Source of the DNA: Sipunculus nudus
Taxonomy: Eukaryota; Annelida; Sipuncula; Golfingiida; Sipunculidae
Assembly (NCBI GenBank): GCA_026874595.1
Contig: CM049308.1
Location: 77,424,124 to 77,488,123, forward strand
Direction of reading: 5' to 3'
Length of the DNA stretch: 64,000 nt
The notes under the pieces were generated by a model. That model saw only the letters and a list, made by a program, of their open reading frames with translations, ran no database searches and was not told the DNA's origin. The translations under genes were made by a program, and so were the position numbers. Shown here one piece after another: positions 61,141-64,000 of this stretch. Position 1 is the stretch's first letter. The number at the start of each line of letters is the position of its first letter.

Positions 61141-62367
61141 TTCTTGCTTACTGAGGCTGACTTTGGGATGGGGTTCGGAGAAGGGAAAAGTGAGGGCAGC
61201 ACGAAGGTGGATGTAGAAATATTCTATTGTAATGTTTTTCATTTATATAAGAATATGAAAAGCTAAGAGGAAAGGGGCCCTCCTACTTGGTTATAGTAAA
61301 GTTCTAAATATATGATTGCAAACTAATACTCTGACAAGACTGTCATGAAGAAAAACAGTAAAAGTTTTGAGATACTGTGTTGCATACGAAAATTTACGGA
61401 TGGACAGGCAAGTGGACAGAATGGACTAATACCTTTATTTCACTTTCAAGAGAATAATGCATTTAAGTTTATATATAATCCTATTTTTTTAAGCAGATCC
61501 ACTTTTTCCATTAAGAAGTTTTTATCTGTATCATTTTTTTATTTACAGGTTTATAAATTTTTAATTAAAAAACCTGAAAATATAAGTTAAAATATTAGAA
61601 TTGTTGCAAAAGTTGCAATCATTATATATATACAGAGTAAAAAACATTGGGTCATATTATGCATACACATATATTTTATTATTTTTAAATCATAAATGTT
61701 TTAACTGATTTTAAAAGAAAACAATGCCACAACATGGCATCTACAAGAATATTCCTTGAATCACTATTAAAAAGTTTTGCATATTGGAGTTTTCAGGACA
61801 TGCTTAATTTTATTCACCAAAATAAAATAAAAGTAAATTTGACAAAATAAAACATCTTTTCAAATAAAGTATACACACTGTTGGTTGAATGAGGGACAAA
61901 CAATATCATTGTGCTAATTACTATCCCAGTTTTAATTAATTACTGGAATTAATAGTCAATTTCACACCTGGTGAAGTTTTTACTCTTCTGAAGTAAGGAA
62001 TTACTTATCTCATGAACATCCAGACTTTCACAGCAATACACCACTTTGTGGACACAATTAAATGTACACTTTAATCATTGTAACCCTGGTGGTTCAATAC
62101 AAAATCTAAAATGTAGCATGTCCAAGAATAAAATAAAATACAGAAAAATCATAACATTCATCTAGTTTATGCACCAGCTGGGGGGGGGGGATGAGTGCAG
62201 GGCGAGGGGAAGCCTGCTAGTAGTGGCCAAGCTGGGCCAAGGTAAGCTGCCTGGGGTGGGTTACATAATGCAAGTAAAGGCTGTACTACTAGGTGGGCTA
62301 GATGTAAACAACACTTGACATGGTGTGTGAAAACATGAATAAAAGCTATTCATTCCAATCAATTTCG

Positions 62368-63000
62368 TTTGAAAGTTCAGATTTTAAAAGATTAAATCCT
62401 TATGCATATATGCTGGGAAAATTAAATCAACAGTGCCAAAGTTGGACAAAATTTAAGGTACCGGTATTGTTTTTTATTTATGCTAATAACTTGAAAAATT
62501 TGCAAAATTCAGATCTAATTTTGGGTAAACAATTGAATTTTGATTAAATAAAGTTATATTCCTGAAAAAAGGTCTCTAGGTTCAGCAATTCTCATGTGAG
62601 TAAATATATTTCCTAATTTTTTAAAAAATTGCATTATGTTTTGGCCCATAACTTCAAAATTATACTCAATACTGACCTAATTTTTGGTATGTTCATAGAA
62701 AATGTATAAAAGAATGTGAATACTAAATACGATCAAAAACAGATCAGTGGTTTTAATATTAGGCAGCCTTGAAGTGTAACAATGGCTTTTTTTATGGAAA
62801 ACGGAGTTTTTTTCCTTAATATCTCGAAGGGACAAAGTCCTAATGACCCAATTTTCGGTATGGTAGGAGATTTTGGGGACATCTAAAATTATGTCAACAG
62901 CCTGGGGAGCATAGAGATGTGCACTGAATGACCTACAGTCATCAAAGTGGACTGCTTGACAATGTAAGGGAATACAACAAGAGCCTCCAGAAAAATTCAA
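62368..63000. repeat. ~650-bp direct repeat, unit A
   Basis: Aligns along its length with unit B. Shared blocks include AGATTAAATCCTTATG, AAATTTAAGGTACC, GCATTATGTTT and ATTAGGCAG. Open frames inside are chance. Confidence 0.75.
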
Positions 63001-63029
63001 TAACTAGCCTAATTTTGCAGCTTTAATTT

Positions 63030-63700
63030 CAAATTTCAGATTTTAACAGATTAAATCCTTATGTATACATGGTGTGGAAATTAAATCAACAGTACTTACA
63101 GGAAAAAAACGTGCCATGGCCAAAGTTGGGCAAAATTTAAGGTACCAATTTTATATTTTTGCCAATATTTAAAAAAAATTAACAGATTTTGATCTAATTT
63201 TTGGTATACAATTAAATTTTGATTAATTAAAGTTGTATTACTGGAAAAAAGTCCCTACCTTTAACACTTTGGGTCTTAAGTGACAAAATATCTTCCTGAT
63301 TTTTTTACAAAGTGCATTATGTTTGGGCCAATAACTTTTTTAAATTATATAATACTGACTTAATATCTGGCATGTACATAGGAACTATATAGAGGAATAT
63401 TTATGGTAAATATGAAGAAAACCAGATGAGTGGTTTTGATATTAGGCAGTCCTGAAGTGTGAAAATAGATTTCTAATAAAAAATTGAGGTTTTTCCTTAA
63501 TATCTCAAAGGAACGAAGTCCTATTGACCCAATTTTTGGCATGGTAGGAGATTATGGGGACATCTAACTGAATGCCGAAATTCAGATTCGTAGGTCCAAC
63601 GGTGTCGAAACGTGCCAGTCTTACGGACATCCAGACGGACGGACAGACGGACAGACAGACGGACAGACGACGGACAATGGACCATGACTATAGCTCAGAT
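63030..63700. repeat. ~650-bp direct repeat, unit B, ending in (GACG/GACA)n
   Basis: Second unit of the same repeat. It continues past the point where unit A stops, into a GACGGACAGACG simple repeat (63632-63675) and CTATAGCTCAGATGAC. It looks like a more complete copy of a dispersed family. Confidence 0.75.
63632..63675. repeat. (GACGGACA)n simple repeat
   Basis: Tandem GACG/GACA units at the end of repeat unit B. Confidence 0.85.
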
Positions 63701-64000
63701 GACTTATAGTCAGCTTAGCTAAAAATCTTCATAAGCAGATCATTAAGTATTTAACTAATCATTAATTGGTTTAACACAGAAATCATTGCAATAACAAATG
63801 TAAGAGAGTATCAACATATTCCAAAGGCAGTTAATTTATCTTCAACAAGACAGTCCAGTAATTTTTGCTCAGATTTTGCAGATAATTGATTGCTCATGCG
63901 GATATTTACATCTGATAGGTGACAGTCCCACTAACCAGGAGAAAATCCACAATCTCTTTAACTAACACTCTAATTAAGAAGTGTATAGGCTGTATATTTT

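Larger units (their letters stand above)
60229..64000 (+). other. COG2: COG2 intron 4, at least 3.77 kb, runs off the window
   Basis: Donor GTCAGT. No stretch to the right edge resembles the next conserved COG2 segment, so exon 5 lies outside. The intron is filled by AT-rich DNA and repeats. Confidence 0.75.

Noticed and set aside
62677-63542. Two similar minus-strand open frames sharing SxLPNIKTT
   Set aside because: The similarity comes from the duplicated repeat units; codon use is that of AT-rich intronic DNA.

Overview
This is a eukaryotic, metazoan nuclear window, most likely lophotrochozoan and probably molluscan. It is AT-rich, rich in (TA)n microsatellites, and full of small non-autonomous transposons and tandem repeats. 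The organism call is an inference from one intron-rich protein gene (a COG2 orthologue), the density of microsatellites and miniature elements, a retroelement primed by tRNA-Pro, and dispersed repeats of a style known from mollusc genomes. Nothing resembles bacterial operons, phage genes or CRISPR arrays.

Only one gene is securely supported. The first four coding exons of COG2 (conserved oligomeric Golgi complex subunit 2) lie on the + strand at 56158-56232, 57793-57954, 58489-58554 and 60148-60228. They encode the first 128 residues. All introns are phase 0, and the gene runs off the right edge through an intron of at least 3.7 kb. A weak candidate last exon with a poly(A) signal lies at about 5806-6070. 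The other roughly 56 kb looks like a gene desert: every other open frame seen is short, unrecognised, and often runs through a repeat.

Layout. 1-10 kb: AT-rich DNA with several (TA)n tracts, a poly-C repeat and an (AAT)n/(ATT)n block. 10-16 kb: mixed-composition intergenic DNA. 16.8-17.3 kb: a complete 417-bp terminal-repeat retrotransposon in miniature (TRIM) with 4-bp target-site duplications, a tRNA-Pro-type primer binding site and a tRNA-like Pol III promoter (A and B boxes) inside its LTR. 18.6-19.5 kb: a tRNA-derived SINE-like head, then a miniature inverted-repeat element whose sister copy is at 49.7-50.2 kb. 22.8-25.15 kb: a 47-unit, 50-bp minisatellite with an internal 450-bp higher-order duplication. 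27.0-27.9 kb: degenerate ~140-bp tandem repeats carrying nuclear-receptor-type half-sites. 28-51 kb: intergenic DNA with scattered CTCF-like motifs and more mixed-composition islands at 44-46 kb. 51.2-52.9 kb: a 33-bp minisatellite that reads as an acidic Ser/Asp repeat but is broken by stops and frameshifts. 53.36-54.14 kb: a 785-bp solo LTR. 55.7-64 kb: the COG2 locus, with a complete hAT-type MITE in intron 1 and a duplicated ~650-bp repeat in intron 4.

The most unusual item is the TRIM with the tRNA-like LTR. The two minisatellites with higher-order structure and the recurring CTCF-like motif are next.
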